Of a DNA stretch of 64,000 nt, positions 45,347 to 55,451 are shown in pieces. Every line of letters starts with the position of its first letter. Position 1 is the first letter of the stretch. The DNA comes from Enterovibrio gelatinilyticus (GTDB lineage Bacteria; Pseudomonadota; Gammaproteobacteria; Enterobacterales; Vibrionaceae). Location of the stretch: NCBI RefSeq assembly GCF_028683095.1, contig NZ_JAJUBC010000018.1:1-64000 (forward strand), given 5' to 3'. The translations under genes and the position numbers were made by a program. The notes under the pieces are model-generated. The model was not told the origin of the DNA and ran no database searches. It saw only the letters and a list, made by a program, of their open reading frames with translations.

Positions 45347-45919
45347 TTAATCGGTACGCTGACCAACAGCCATTAACACCCGCATGTCACCCATACTGAA
45401 AGGGTTTGTGGTCGAAATCAGATTCAAACCTGCTTCACTGTACGCCTGTTGAACCTCACTCGTCGTAAAGCCGGCGCCTTCATCTTCGCTCTTTTCCCAA
45501 TCCCATTGCACTAACAGTCCTTTGTCTGCCAACAGCATAGCTAACAAAGCAATCGTTTCTGGATAGTCAGCCACAAATGCCAATGCAGAAGACGCAACAA
45601 TTAAATCGAAACGTTTTCCAGCCTGACGGCACTCTCTGACAAAAGCTTCATCAACAACGCCGACGATGGTTGTCACGTTATGTAAATCTTTAGCGTTAAG
45701 CACGCTGATCATCTTCCGAGCAGGATCGATGGCGGTAATCGACGCTGCGTCTGGTGACAATTTTTCTGTCATCAGCCCAGTACCACAACCAAAATCCAAA
45801 ATCGTGAGACCTTTCGTCTTTAATACCTCACCTAATGAGTGGGTGGCTTTGTCCGAATAGGCAATAACAGCTTTGTTACTGTCCCATCCTACTGCCATAT
45901 CATCCCAGCTTTCACTCAT
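45347..45919 (-). CDS. Class I SAM-dependent methyltransferase
   Basis: 190 residues from the ATG at 45919 (AAGGAT upstream); the frame is open to 45976. Motif I is ILDFGCGTGLMTEKL, then ITAIDPARKM. It is a Methyltransf_11/25-type fold of about normal length. The opening SESWDDMAVGWDSNKAVIAY is that of small-molecule methyltransferases. Substrate unknown. The sequence gives no link to the punRC genes beyond convergent placement. Confidence 0.85.
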   Translation of the reverse strand: MSESWDDMAVGWDSNKAVIAYSDKATHSLGEVLKTKGLTILDFGCGTGLMTEKLSPDAASITAIDPARKMISVLNAKDLHNVTTIVGVVDEAFVRECRQAGKRFDLIVASSALAFVADYPETIALLAMLLADKGLLVQWDWEKSEDEGAGFTTSEVQQAYSEAGLNLISTTNPFSMGDMRVLMAVGQRTD

Positions 45920-46119
45920 GCCACTATCCTTACTACTTGGTGAAGAGGACAAAATATTAGGGTAATTCTTTTCCAACTTCTAGCCATTGCCGTTTTCTTG
46001 ATTGATTAATGAACGATTCAATGGTGAATCACACACCACCATCACTCGTATAACTTATCTATTTACGGCTTAGAAATATACTTAAGCAACCTCAAGATGC
46101 CGAGCACAATGCCAAAGAC

Positions 46120-46145
46120 AAAAAACCAGAGCAAATCAACTCTGG
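46120..46145 (-). terminator. Terminator after DUF1501 gene
   Basis: On the minus strand CCAGAG pairs with CTCTGG and is followed by six T. It lies 38 bases after the DUF1501 stop. Confidence 0.8.
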
Positions 46146-46182
46146 CTTTCTGGGCAGTGTGAATCATTGGGGGCAAAAAGCC

Positions 46183-47502
46183 CTAAGACAATCCCTGCAC
46201 TTTCATTGGTCCACCAAGCGTTGACAATGATGGAAATACGGTATTGAGAGCACCGTTGCTCAACCCTAACCATTGCACCATATAAGCGGCATATTGCTCA
46301 TGAGCAATGGCAGGTATCAACCTACCGTCTCCATTATCATCTTGACCATTGCGAGTGAAATCAGGGTAATGACCAAAACAGTGTCCGCCGTGAGTGTGAC
46401 CACCAAATATATACTGCCCACCACCCCAACCATGATCAGTGCCTTGTCTCGCATTGTCGTGCATGCTTCGACCGAATTCTGACATGGTAAATGTCATCAC
46501 GTTGTCAGTCAGCTCTTCAGCTTCTAGTGCTTCATAGAAACCCGCGATAGCTTCTGAAAACTCTTTCATCAGTTCATCTTGTCGATTCACCTGATTATCG
46601 TGAGTATCAAAGCCTCCAATAGAGACATAGAACACTTGTCGGTTGTGTCCCAACATCTGTGCCGCTTCAATCATTTGCTTTACCGCACGTAATTGCGACC
46701 CAAGACCAGAAGCCGGAATGCGTGTGTCCTGTGGAATCGAGTCAACGACAGGTGCCATTTGTTCCTGCGCACTCATGGCTTGCTTAACCATTTCCGCGTA
46801 GCCTGCGACCAAAGGTGAATCATAATGCTGTGTTGCCATTGATTCATAACTAGGGCGAACGACTGCACTCGTGAGTGCATTCAGTTCTTCAAAACCATTC
46901 CTATTTAGAAACATGGTGTCGTTACTGAAACCATCAAGCAATGTATTTGGCCCCGAATAGAAGCAATTTGGCATGCTGGACATTTCATCTGCGATGACAT
47001 CCATAGACATGCCCAGCCAGCCGTGATCACCATAATGGTCGCCAAACCAACTGTGCTGCCAAACCTCTTGTTGTTTATTATGTGCAAACAGATATGGCGG
47101 TAATGATGCCTGACCACTCACGATGTCATTTTTATTCGTAGGTTCGAGCAAAGGTCCAACATTGACGGCAAACGTCGCTTTCCCTTTTTCAAGGAGCGGA
47201 ATTAGTGGCTTCAGCGCTTTGTGAACACCGAAGCCAACGCCATGATTATCGACAATGTGTGTTGGCAATACGGATTGCTGAGGAACGGCAATGCCTTTAC
47301 GTGACGAAGCGAATTTGTTGTAGTTTGAGCTATCTAGCGGCAGCACTTGATGGAAAAAATCATTGCCCCCGTTTAAGAAAACACATACGAGGGCTTTGTA
47401 GTCGTCGGCATTTTCTGCATAAGTACTAAAACTGAACGGAGCTGAAGCCGCGGCGCTTGCAGCGCCTACCGTTTTGATGAAGTGGCGTCGAGTCAGTTTC
47501 AT
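46183..47502 (-). CDS. DUF1501 protein (Tat-exported)
   Basis: 439 residues from the ATG at 47502, AGGAG upstream. Tat-type signal: TRRHFIK at residues 3-9, then an Ala-rich hydrophobic core. DUF1501 block: ALVCVFLNGGNDFFHQVLPL; FGRSMHDNARQGTDHGWGGG; Asp and His residues of an alkaline-phosphatase/sulfatase-like fold. DUF1501 partners DUF1800 in almost all known cases, and they overlap here by ATGA, so the two are translationally coupled. The exact reaction is unknown to me. Exported to the periplasm in folded form. Confidence 0.88.
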   Translation of the reverse strand: MKLTRRHFIKTVGAASAAASAPFSFSTYAENADDYKALVCVFLNGGNDFFHQVLPLDSSNYNKFASSRKGIAVPQQSVLPTHIVDNHGVGFGVHKALKPLIPLLEKGKATFAVNVGPLLEPTNKNDIVSGQASLPPYLFAHNKQQEVWQHSWFGDHYGDHGWLGMSMDVIADEMSSMPNCFYSGPNTLLDGFSNDTMFLNRNGFEELNALTSAVVRPSYESMATQHYDSPLVAGYAEMVKQAMSAQEQMAPVVDSIPQDTRIPASGLGSQLRAVKQMIEAAQMLGHNRQVFYVSIGGFDTHDNQVNRQDELMKEFSEAIAGFYEALEAEELTDNVMTFTMSEFGRSMHDNARQGTDHGWGGGQYIFGGHTHGGHCFGHYPDFTRNGQDDNGDGRLIPAIAHEQYAAYMVQWLGLSNGALNTVFPSLSTLGGPMKVQGLS

Positions 47503-49121
47503 GCGCGATTCTCCTGAACATGAAAATATGGTGAGGACAATGCAAGGAATAACAGACGTTGCACCCATTTACCTGGGTCAAGATTCATCCCGTTATATTG
47601 TTCTCGAATAACGTGTTTCAGTGGTTCTGGCATATTTCCATTAAAAAATCGCAAAGACGTTTCTTGTAGGAATCCATCAATGTCTTTTTCAACAATAAGG
47701 CTCTTGAAAATTTCCACATTGATATACAGCTGTTTGTTTGAGGGCTTTTTCACATCCTGAAGGTTTAATCTTAATATTCCATATATGAAATTATGGACAT
47801 TGATAATGTGCGCCCAATCAATGATTTGTAGTTCGGGCGCCACCAAGTTGTTGTTAGATACCACACCCTTTGGCGCATAATCCGGCAAATAGAAATTAAA
47901 CACGGAAGGGGAACCAAGTGGGTATTGATTGCAGGTTTTCAAATACACCAAATCTGTTTCTACAACTTCGCTACCGCCACCCGGTTGAGCGTTAAGAGCA
48001 CGATATACTGCAATAAGAGTTAACCAAGGCTCTCTGACTTTACTCATTGATTGTGAAGGTGCCGTATAGACTTCATCATCGGTGAGCACCGCCCAAATCA
48101 CGGCTTTTAAATCGCCGGCTTCACCCGCTCCATTGTCGACAAAGGTTTCGGAGACTCGGCGAACATAATCCGATGATGGATTAGACGTGACCAACCTTTG
48201 AATGATATTCCTGCAAATATTTGGGGCTGTTGATGGATGATGAAGCAAAATGTCCATCACCATATCCATTTCCTTTACTGCCGATATGTTCTTCGGAAAG
48301 AGATGCCCTAGAATGAATTTTTCACCGCGATCATGGTCGTTTTCATGACTGATCATTGGCGAGATAAATTCAGAATCAGAAAAATTCCAACCTGTCATCA
48401 CGCGAGCCAGTTCCTGAATATCCTTCTCGTCATAACACGGCATCGGCGAACCACTGCCATCTAAAACATAGCTACCATCAAGTTCGCGCTGATAAAGCCC
48501 TATCGAAAATAGCTGTAGAATTTCACGCGCATAATTCTCGTCCGGCCGTCTGCCCGTTGCAGAGTCACCCTTCTTGTTCCCTACCATAGTCAGGTATTGA
48601 CCCATCACGGGGGACAAAGAAACAGCTTTAAGTAATTCGCGATAATTACCAAAAGCGTGCTGACACAGTAAATCGTTATAGTTAGCGACCGCGGTTGATT
48701 GGTTGATCAAGGTTGCGTCTTGATCTGACGCTACAAAAATTTGGCTTAACGCATAGCCAACGCGCTGCCTGAGCTGGTCTTCACCATACAGTGCGATATC
48801 TAACCAAGCTCGAATACGTGTTGAGCGTGACGGTTTTTTGCCAAAGCCTTGTGCAATAAACTGCTTTTCACATTGAGACACATGGGAACTGATTGGAAGA
48901 GCGATTTGCTCGTCAAACCAGGCCTTAGCGTATTTATTGTTAAGTGCTTCAGCTTGTGCTGGCTTTGGACCAAATGTCGAAAGATCTAGCCAACGAGAAG
49001 CGTGTTGAAAGGAGTCAAATTGCATATCAAATACCCGAAGTTTGGTTGGGCATTCTTGAGACTTAGTATTGGCACCAAATATCAATTTTGAATCACCCGA
49101 ATCGCAAACAAGAATATTCAT
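47499..49121 (-). CDS. DUF1800 family protein
   Basis: 540 residues from the ATG at 49121; an ATG at 49025 is an alternative without a ribosome-binding site. DUF1800 features: ASRWLDLSTFGPKPAQAEAL near the N-terminus, LRQRVGYALSQIFVAS, RPDENYAREILQLFSIGLY and GDLKAVIWAVLTDDEVY. No clear signal peptide, so it may travel with its Tat-exported partner DUF1501; that is inference. It is the first gene of the coupled pair. Confidence 0.88.
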   Translation of the reverse strand: MNILVCDSGDSKLIFGANTKSQECPTKLRVFDMQFDSFQHASRWLDLSTFGPKPAQAEALNNKYAKAWFDEQIALPISSHVSQCEKQFIAQGFGKKPSRSTRIRAWLDIALYGEDQLRQRVGYALSQIFVASDQDATLINQSTAVANYNDLLCQHAFGNYRELLKAVSLSPVMGQYLTMVGNKKGDSATGRRPDENYAREILQLFSIGLYQRELDGSYVLDGSGSPMPCYDEKDIQELARVMTGWNFSDSEFISPMISHENDHDRGEKFILGHLFPKNISAVKEMDMVMDILLHHPSTAPNICRNIIQRLVTSNPSSDYVRRVSETFVDNGAGEAGDLKAVIWAVLTDDEVYTAPSQSMSKVREPWLTLIAVYRALNAQPGGGSEVVETDLVYLKTCNQYPLGSPSVFNFYLPDYAPKGVVSNNNLVAPELQIIDWAHIINVHNFIYGILRLNLQDVKKPSNKQLYINVEIFKSLIVEKDIDGFLQETSLRFFNGNMPEPLKHVIREQYNGMNLDPGKWVQRLLFLALSSPYFHVQENRA

Positions 49122-49452
49122 AATTTAAACTCTTAAGAATTAAAATGACTGAGTTATTGGTCACTCCTCTAAAAAAAAGTGACAATCTCATCTTTGCGTT
49201 ACTTGATATATTGATTATTTACAGCAACTTATGTTTGTGCATATATTTGTGTCTCACTGTCGATACGGACATACAAAAACCTTCACATCACAATGATATT
49301 TATATTAATTATCTATATTGATTAGTGTTAACTAATCAGACACTTGTGTGCTATTCCCTATATTCTACTCGCAACAATACCTTTTCTCTCTTTGCACTTT
49401 TGCTTTCTGTTACTAGGAGAATATTAGACGTTAAGAGGGAGGGATCTGAGGC
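49122..49452. other. 331-base AT-rich gap before DUF1800
   Basis: No gene. It holds the promoter region of the DUF1800-DUF1501 pair (read leftwards) and the 3' end region of the acylase gene. A small hairpin GTCACT/AGTGAC occurs near 49161-49183. Confidence 0.5.
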
Positions 49453-51771
49453 TCAGTGATCAATGCTTGATGACTGATGTCGTGTGAATACAATTTGGTA
49501 AATCGGCTGGGCGGGCAACAAGGGTGTAGACGCTTGCTCGATATACTCATCGAATCCTTTACGATAAAAAGGAGATAAAGGGTGACCACTCTGACCACCA
49601 GGCAACGTCAGGATGCCATTAACTTCGTCTCCCGGTTGAACAATTAACCGCTGCGACGCGCCAAAACTTTGGCCCTGGACAGCTGGCATATACCTATCAC
49701 CAAACCCTGGTGCTTTAGGCATATCCAATAACGAGCTCAATAGTGGAATTTGTCGGCTAAATGGATGCTGAACGTTTAACTGGTTTACATCGCCCCATCG
49801 AAGCGCCTGAAGGGAGCCGTCAACATGGTCCGTCATTTTCAGCATGAGATCGTCGCGCATTTTCTCATACGTATCGGCAAAAAATACGTCCCAATCACCC
49901 TGACCATTGGGAAGCCAACTTTCCGGTTTTTCTGAAACCAACTGCCAGAGTGCAGGCTCCAATTGCCGCTCTAACACACCCAAGCTGAGATCACTTTTTG
50001 CCAGTTGCGTTTCTAGTGGCGCAAAAAGCGAATCCATTAACGCATCTCGATATTTTCTTACAAGGGTATAACCCACAGAGTCAGCACATGCACAGCGTTG
50101 CCAATTCTCGACCTCCTTAATATCTTCGGCAAAGCGAGCCGTATCTTTTTGCAGCACGGCCAGTAAAACGGTATGCCAGCGGTCAAGAAAATATGCTTCG
50201 TTATCCAATTGAATGCGATAGAAATCTTCAGGGTCAAAAAGATCTTTCTCAAACAAACGCTGCTTAATTTGAGCGCTGCGAGCCCCCAATGCATATCCTC
50301 CATTACCAAATCGCGCATCTTGTTTTGTACTAACGACTCGACTATTTCCTGTCCAAACCATTGAGCGTTTGGGGTTCACCACAAACGGGACATCTTTCGC
50401 TTGGTTATGCCATGCCAGATCATATTGGGAGGCAGGTAGTGGCCTTTGTGCAGGCATACGCCTGTCAGGGATCGCACCTGTCGCTTGCCATCCAATGTTG
50501 CCTTCTTTGTCCGCCACCACCATGTTTTGCACGGGTATACCCGCGTCTTTACACGCGGATAATGCCGCGTCTACCGTTTCTGATGTTTCTAAATTCAGCA
50601 GATTCAAATTAACGGCATACTTTTGATAAGCCACCCAAGACAGTGCATATTTTTTCCCTCCCAAGATGGTAACAGGCCCAATTTCACTCATTTCAAGGAG
50701 GTACTTATGGTTACCTTGCTTAGTTGGAATATCTTCCAAGACAAAAGTGGTTTTATCTTCGGCTCCCAACTCATACCAGTCGGCCGTATCCATATACCCA
50801 TTAGTAAATCCCCATGCGATATGACCATTCGCGCCGACAACTACGGCGGGCGCACCCGGCAATGTGACACCTGTTATTTGGAGAGGTTTTCCGTCTTGTT
50901 GATAATTGAGTTGGGCCCGATACCAAATTACGGGAACATTAATACCTAGATGCATATCATCAGATAGCATCGCTAGCCCATTACGAGTCAGCGAACCTCC
51001 TACGGCCCAGTTGTTACTGCCAACAAGCGGGGACTCATCAATATCATGAACCAGTGCGGCACTAACGCTTTGAGTTGGTAGTAAAGGAATGTCGACTTTT
51101 TTTAGTTCGAACCGACTGCCATCTAAAGCGGCTTGGTATTTACTGGGCTGTGACAAAAAAGCCACCATTTCGGGTCCAAAATGGTTCTCAATCACACCAA
51201 AGGTAAGGTCACGCTTTAAGCTTCGTCCTTGCAAATCAAGGTACATACTAAATATTACGAGCAGTGAATCTTCAGGCAACCATGGCTCACGATCAGTTTG
51301 GGTGACCAGATATTCAAACGATGGGAAAGTGGAATGAGACACCGCATCATTAACCCCTTTCGCATACGCTTCAAGCTGTTGGCGATGCTGACTAGGTAAT
51401 TGATTCACAATGTCACGACTGCGTTTTCGAAAAAGATGAAAACGCGTTAATTCATCACGTGGAAGAGCCGCTATACCAAAAAATTCAGATAACTCCCCCG
51501 CCGCATTTCGCCTGAGCAAATCCATTTGGAAAAAGCGATCCTGGCCGTGTGCATAACCCAACGCATAAGATGCATCCGCTCGATTTTGGGCAACAACAAT
51601 AGCCGTGCCTAAGTCATCACGTTGTAAATAAGTGGTATCAGAGAGAACATCAACCGTCGACACGCCGGTTAATGCAGGAAGACTGAGAGCAAGTGCTCCG
51701 TAAACCAACGCAGTAGCGAGAAGAGCAAGCAAAATCACAGCGGTAAAAAAAAACTTGATGACTTTTAACAT
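49453..51771 (-). CDS. Penicillin/AHL acylase-family Ntn hydrolase
   Basis: Started at the ATG at 51771 behind GGGAGGGG; 772 residues. An N-terminal membrane/signal helix (KFFFTAVILLALLATALVYG) is followed by the alpha chain (ASYALGYAHGQDRFFQMDLL, then RRNAAGELSEFFG). The autocleavage site is GSNNWAV, with nucleophile Ser at about 252, the new N-terminus of the beta chain. GAPAVVVGANGHIAWGFTN is the following oxyanion block. The family cleaves amide bonds of penicillins, cephalosporins, bile acids or acyl-homoserine lactones. Substrate not decided; AHL quenching is attractive in a Vibrio but unproven. Confidence 0.88.
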   Translation of the reverse strand: MLKVIKFFFTAVILLALLATALVYGALALSLPALTGVSTVDVLSDTTYLQRDDLGTAIVVAQNRADASYALGYAHGQDRFFQMDLLRRNAAGELSEFFGIAALPRDELTRFHLFRKRSRDIVNQLPSQHRQQLEAYAKGVNDAVSHSTFPSFEYLVTQTDREPWLPEDSLLVIFSMYLDLQGRSLKRDLTFGVIENHFGPEMVAFLSQPSKYQAALDGSRFELKKVDIPLLPTQSVSAALVHDIDESPLVGSNNWAVGGSLTRNGLAMLSDDMHLGINVPVIWYRAQLNYQQDGKPLQITGVTLPGAPAVVVGANGHIAWGFTNGYMDTADWYELGAEDKTTFVLEDIPTKQGNHKYLLEMSEIGPVTILGGKKYALSWVAYQKYAVNLNLLNLETSETVDAALSACKDAGIPVQNMVVADKEGNIGWQATGAIPDRRMPAQRPLPASQYDLAWHNQAKDVPFVVNPKRSMVWTGNSRVVSTKQDARFGNGGYALGARSAQIKQRLFEKDLFDPEDFYRIQLDNEAYFLDRWHTVLLAVLQKDTARFAEDIKEVENWQRCACADSVGYTLVRKYRDALMDSLFAPLETQLAKSDLSLGVLERQLEPALWQLVSEKPESWLPNGQGDWDVFFADTYEKMRDDLMLKMTDHVDGSLQALRWGDVNQLNVQHPFSRQIPLLSSLLDMPKAPGFGDRYMPAVQGQSFGASQRLIVQPGDEVNGILTLPGGQSGHPLSPFYRKGFDEYIEQASTPLLPAQPIYQIVFTRHQSSSIDH

Positions 51772-51970
51772 GCCCCTCCCTGGTTGTTGGCCAATGCACC
51801 ATATGCAAAAGCATAACCGTGCAAATCTGTACACTGAACGTTATCCGATAATGCTAACGCGTGCCCAGAGAAAACCGCTCAATAATTAGGCTCATTTGTT
51901 ACAGAGATCGCCAAAAGACAGCGCTTTCGCTGTCAATTATGTTTGTTTGCCTAACTTTACAAACAAAAGA

Positions 51971-52330
51971 TCAATGGCAGTGTATACCCACTCTGTTACC
52001 TTCACTGTCCTCTATATGCGCATAAAACCCAGAATCGCCTATCTGGGTTTTAGGGTGTAAAACAGCGCTCTCTGCCACACGCGCTATCACATCGTCGATG
52101 CTATTAACGTTAAAATAGATCACAGTGGATGAAGAACCAGGAGAACAGTCTGCACTTTGTATAAGCGTCCCGGTTGCACCATAAGCGTTGCCCTCTTCGA
52201 CAGGAAACCAAGCCATCTGTGTGCCGCCCATTTCCTTGCGAGCCAGACTCACTCCAAGCGCATTTTCATAAAACGTAATCGCACGCTCTATATCAGTCAC
52301 AGCAATTTCAAACCATCCTACAGGATTCAT
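51971..52330 (-). CDS. VOC family protein
   Basis: 119 residues, AGAGG upstream. Short single-unit VOC protein: GWFEIAVTDIERAITFYENA; GFYAHIEDSEGNRVGIHCH at the end carries Glu and His of the usual metal site. Similar to YciI/PhnB-like glyoxalase-fold proteins of unknown substrate. Unlinked to the acylase gene 199 bases away. Confidence 0.85.
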   Translation of the reverse strand: MNPVGWFEIAVTDIERAITFYENALGVSLARKEMGGTQMAWFPVEEGNAYGATGTLIQSADCSPGSSSTVIYFNVNSIDDVIARVAESAVLHPKTQIGDSGFYAHIEDSEGNRVGIHCH

Positions 52331-52427
52331 TGTTACCTCTTTGATTTGTTAAGGATTTATACCCGTACATCAAGGTATTATCCGATCTTGTTATCAGTAA
52401 CATTAGTCCAATATAGTTTTCGACGAG

Positions 52428-52464
52428 ACAAAAATACAAACGCCCCCAGTAAATGGAGGCGTTT
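52428..52464 (-). terminator. Terminator after htpX
   Basis: On the minus strand AAACGCC pairs with GGCGTTT, followed by GTATTTTT, 23 bases after the htpX stop. Confidence 0.75.
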
Positions 52465-52486
52465 TATTAGCGTTAAGACAGTCTAA

Positions 52487-53368
52487 TTACAAGTGCTCAC
52501 CACGACGAAGTGCATCAATGCGCTTATCCAGCGGTGGGTGAGTCATGAACAGTTCGCTCAAAGACTTTTTGCCATTGATACCAAACGCCATCATAGAACC
52601 TTCTAAGCGGCTTTCATGGCTCACTTTTAGCCTTTCTAGCGCCGCGATCATCTTCTCTTTACCCACCAAATGGGCAGATCCTGCGTCCGCTTTGAATTCG
52701 CGATGACGACTAAACCACATGGTCAGAATGCTCGCCAACATACCAAAAACGATTTCTAGCGCTGATGACACAAGGAAGTAAGTGATAAAGCTACCACCGC
52801 TCTCCCCTTCTTCGTCGTTATTATTCATGCCGCTAATTGCACCTGCAATCAAACGAGAAATAAAGATAACGAAGGTATTCACCACACCTTGCATTAACGT
52901 CATGGTGATCATGTCACCATTTGCTATGTGGCTAATTTCATGAGCGAGAACTGCTTCTGCTTCATCGCGTGTCATGTTTTCCAACAAGCCACTCGATACA
53001 GCAACCAGAGAGTCATCGCGCTTGGCGCCCGTTGCGAATGCGTTGATATCATCTGAGTAATAGATAGCCACAGTCGGCATACCAATGCCTACTGTCTGTG
53101 CTTGGCGACTCACTGTGTTCATCAACCAATGCTCAGTTTCATTGCGTGGATGCTCGATGACCTGACCGCCTACAGAGCGCAGTGCCATTGATTTCGACAT
53201 AAAGAGTGAAATCAACGAGCCACCGAAACCAAACAGAGCTGCCATCACAAGTAAACCTGACAAACTGCCTGGTTGCATGCCAGTCACGGCATAAACGATA
53301 TTCAGCACAATGCTGAATACGAAAAGAACCGCTAGGTTGGTTAACAAAAATAAAGATATGCGTTTCAT
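52487..53368 (-). CDS. htpX: Membrane zinc protease HtpX
   Basis: 293 residues, the same length as E. coli HtpX. M48 peptidase with HEISH ([13 protein letters not shown]) and two hydrophobic helices at each side (residues about 4-25 and 34-55; 155-178 and 195-218). The [14 protein letters not shown] block supplies the third zinc ligand. It degrades misfolded inner-membrane proteins and acts with FtsH. Stand-alone with its own terminator. Confidence 0.96.
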   Translation of the reverse strand: MKRISLFLLTNLAVLFVFSIVLNIVYAVTGMQPGSLSGLLVMAALFGFGGSLISLFMSKSMALRSVGGQVIEHPRNETEHWLMNTVSRQAQTVGIGMPTVAIYYSDDINAFATGAKRDDSLVAVSSGLLENMTRDEAEAVLAHEISHIANGDMITMTLMQGVVNTFVIFISRLIAGAISGMNNNDEEGESGGSFITYFLVSSALEIVFGMLASILTMWFSRHREFKADAGSAHLVGKEKMIAALERLKVSHESRLEGSMMAFGINGKKSLSELFMTHPPLDKRIDALRRGEHL

Positions 53369-53651
53369 TACTGAATTTGTCTCCGAATGATTGAAGCGCT
53401 ATGGGTGTGATAGTAGGGTCAAACTGTCGAAAAACAAGCCTGCGTAGCAAATTCAAACGTAAATTATTGTAACGGGCTGCTTATGCTATTTTTAAAAAAG
53501 GATAGTGAACGGTCTAGGTTTCAAGACGAAATTAGACTTTGGTCGAGTTGAAATAATAGCCAATCAAGAATAATGTGTGTTCAAAAGGTGAGTGCCTCAT
53601 TTGATGCGTTTAAGTGCTCCATAGTGAGTGCGTTTCTAAGGAGAGAAAACA
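53369..53651. other. Gap between htpX and small ORF
   Basis: Divergent region carrying the htpX promoter and the leader of the 57-residue gene. TAAGGAGAG precedes the ATG at 53652. No further gene is seen. Confidence 0.5.
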
Positions 53652-53825
53652 ATGGCTGACAAAGAAAATTATCGCGTCGCAATCGATATCCTTTGCTGTC
53701 ACTTAGGGATGAGCTTCGACGAAGCTTGTGCTGAGCTAGGACTCGCCGATGACGAGAACCAAAAGATTAAACAAATTTCAGATGTGCAGGAGTCTTTGAT
53801 GGGACTGCTGTCAGAAGACAAATAA
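53652..53825 (+). CDS. Small conserved-looking protein (57 aa)
   Basis: 57 residues starting MADKENYRVAIDILCCHLGM and ending SLMGLLSEDK, behind AGGAG. Acidic, helical, with a Cys-Cys pair at residues 15-16 and a third Cys near residue 26. It is an independent gene with its own terminator at 53886. It looks like a short helical adaptor. I do not know the family. Confidence 0.65.
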   Translation: MADKENYRVAIDILCCHLGMSFDEACAELGLADDENQKIKQISDVQESLMGLLSEDK

Positions 53826-53885
53826 TTCGAAATTGATCATGACTTACCACGTGTAATGTCATCGGAATTTTGACTAGAACGTTTA

Positions 53886-53911
53886 AAAAGCCAGCTAACG
53901 CTGGCTTTTTT
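53886..53911. terminator. Bidirectional terminator
   Basis: GCCAGC pairs with GCTGGC around TAAC, with A-run before and T-run after, between the 57-residue gene and bioD. Confidence 0.88.
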
Positions 53912-53953
53912 CATGCTGACAGCAGGTAACAGCCCTTAGCCTGGCGAGAACAC

Positions 53954-54643
53954 TTAAACAGGCGACAATCCTAGTGGACTAATGTCGATATAGCCGCTTA
54001 AATCTCTCGACTTAATGGCAGGCATGTAAGGGATCTCCCCCAATTTAGGAGCGCCCAAGTGATGCTCCAATGTCTTTACAATGTCGCTGTAGTGCTCTGT
54101 TCCTGGATTGACTCTGTTAGCCACCCATCCAACAATTTCTAGCCCATCTCGTCGAACGGCTTCTGCCGTTAAATAGGCATGGTTCAAGCAACCAAGTTTT
54201 ATCCCTACAACCAAAATAACAGGCAATTTCTCTTGCCCAACCCAATCTGCCAACGTGCTGTCGTAACTCACAGGTACTCGCCAGCCACCCGCACCTTCAA
54301 CTAACGTAAAATCAGCTTTGGTTTGGATGTTCTTCAACCCTCGGCTCAACTGAGCAAAATCCACAGTGGTATTTTCTAGCTCTGCTGCAATATGCGGTGA
54401 ACAGGCAGCATGCAAAAGGCTTGGATTAACTTCTTCATAGTCCACATCAACCGTCGTGCATTCACGAAGACGAATGGCATCTGAATTCATCGGTCCATCT
54501 TCAGTTTCTTTACTGCCCGCTGCTACGGGTTTGTAACCAACCACGCTATAGCCTGCTTTCGCGACTGCTTGCATGATGGCCATTGAAGCCACAGTCTTTC
54601 CTACTTCAGTGTCTGTGCCTGTCACGAAATAGCTTTTAGTCAT
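53954..54643 (-). CDS. bioD: Dethiobiotin synthetase
   Basis: 229 residues. P-loop GTDTEVGKTVASMA; LVEGAGGWRVPVS; VANRVNPGTE. It carries out the ATP- and CO2-dependent ring closure of diaminopelargonic acid to dethiobiotin, the last step before biotin synthase. Last gene of the bioBFCD operon, overlapping bioC by eight bases, in the cytosol. Confidence 0.95.
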   Translation of the reverse strand: MTKSYFVTGTDTEVGKTVASMAIMQAVAKAGYSVVGYKPVAAGSKETEDGPMNSDAIRLRECTTVDVDYEEVNPSLLHAACSPHIAAELENTTVDFAQLSRGLKNIQTKADFTLVEGAGGWRVPVSYDSTLADWVGQEKLPVILVVGIKLGCLNHAYLTAEAVRRDGLEIVGWVANRVNPGTEHYSDIVKTLEHHLGAPKLGEIPYMPAIKSRDLSGYIDISPLGLSPV

Positions 54644-55451
54644 TCTTTATCGCTCCAAAGCAAACTTGATAGGTTGCGGGTACGATTCCTTCACTTAACT
54701 GAAATTGTCTGTATGCATTCTCTAGTGCCATAAAGGTTCGCTTGCCAACCAATCCCGCCTCTCTACCCTCTGATAAATGTGTTGCGCCAATACCTTTGAG
54801 GTCTTTCATTAGCGCCAGTGCAGACGGATATCTCTCCGTTAACGTTTGGCATTCTATGTGGTGATTTACGATGCCAGCTTGCGCAAGCGCAATATTTATC
54901 TGGTTTGGCGTTAGAAAAGTATTCACGTGTTGACGCGCATCAATTTCACACCATGCTTGCTTCAGTTCGTACAGCGAACCGTCAAGCAAGGTCGAAAACA
55001 ATATAGTCCCACCAGGTTTTACGACCCGTCTCATTTCACGTAATGGAACAGAAAGATCATTGCACCATTGCAAAGCCAAAGATGTGAACACCAAATCCAC
55101 ACTGTCATCAGCAAGCGGAAGTGATTCTGCATCACCAGAAAGGTACTGTAGCGTATTGCCACACCTTACTCTGGCCTGTTCTAACATTTTCTCTGATAGG
55201 TCCAGCGCAATGACATGAGCGCCTTTAAGCGCTATTTTTTCGCTGAAGTAGCCCGTCCCACAGCCTAAATCGAGGACAGTCTTATTCTGCCACTCCGATA
55301 CTTGAGCCATGAGTTCATGACCCACTCGACGCTGGAAAGCAGCACTTTTATCGTAGGTCGTGGCCGCGCGGCTGAACGCGTCTTTAATAGCGGATTTTTC
55401 TTCACTCTCCAAGAGAGAAGCCTCGAGTTGAAATGATACTGCTTGGCTCAT
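54636..55451 (-). CDS. bioC: Malonyl-ACP O-methyltransferase BioC
   Basis: 271 residues. Class I SAM methyltransferase (VLDLGCGTGYFSEKI, IALDLSEKMLEQAR). The opening AIKDAFSRAATTYDKSAAFQ, then RRVGHELM, is typical of BioC. It methylates malonyl-ACP to disguise it as a fatty-acid starter for pimelate synthesis. Coupled to bioF by ATGA. Confidence 0.95.
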   Translation of the reverse strand: MSQAVSFQLEASLLESEEKSAIKDAFSRAATTYDKSAAFQRRVGHELMAQVSEWQNKTVLDLGCGTGYFSEKIALKGAHVIALDLSEKMLEQARVRCGNTLQYLSGDAESLPLADDSVDLVFTSLALQWCNDLSVPLREMRRVVKPGGTILFSTLLDGSLYELKQAWCEIDARQHVNTFLTPNQINIALAQAGIVNHHIECQTLTERYPSALALMKDLKGIGATHLSEGREAGLVGKRTFMALENAYRQFQLSEGIVPATYQVCFGAIKND

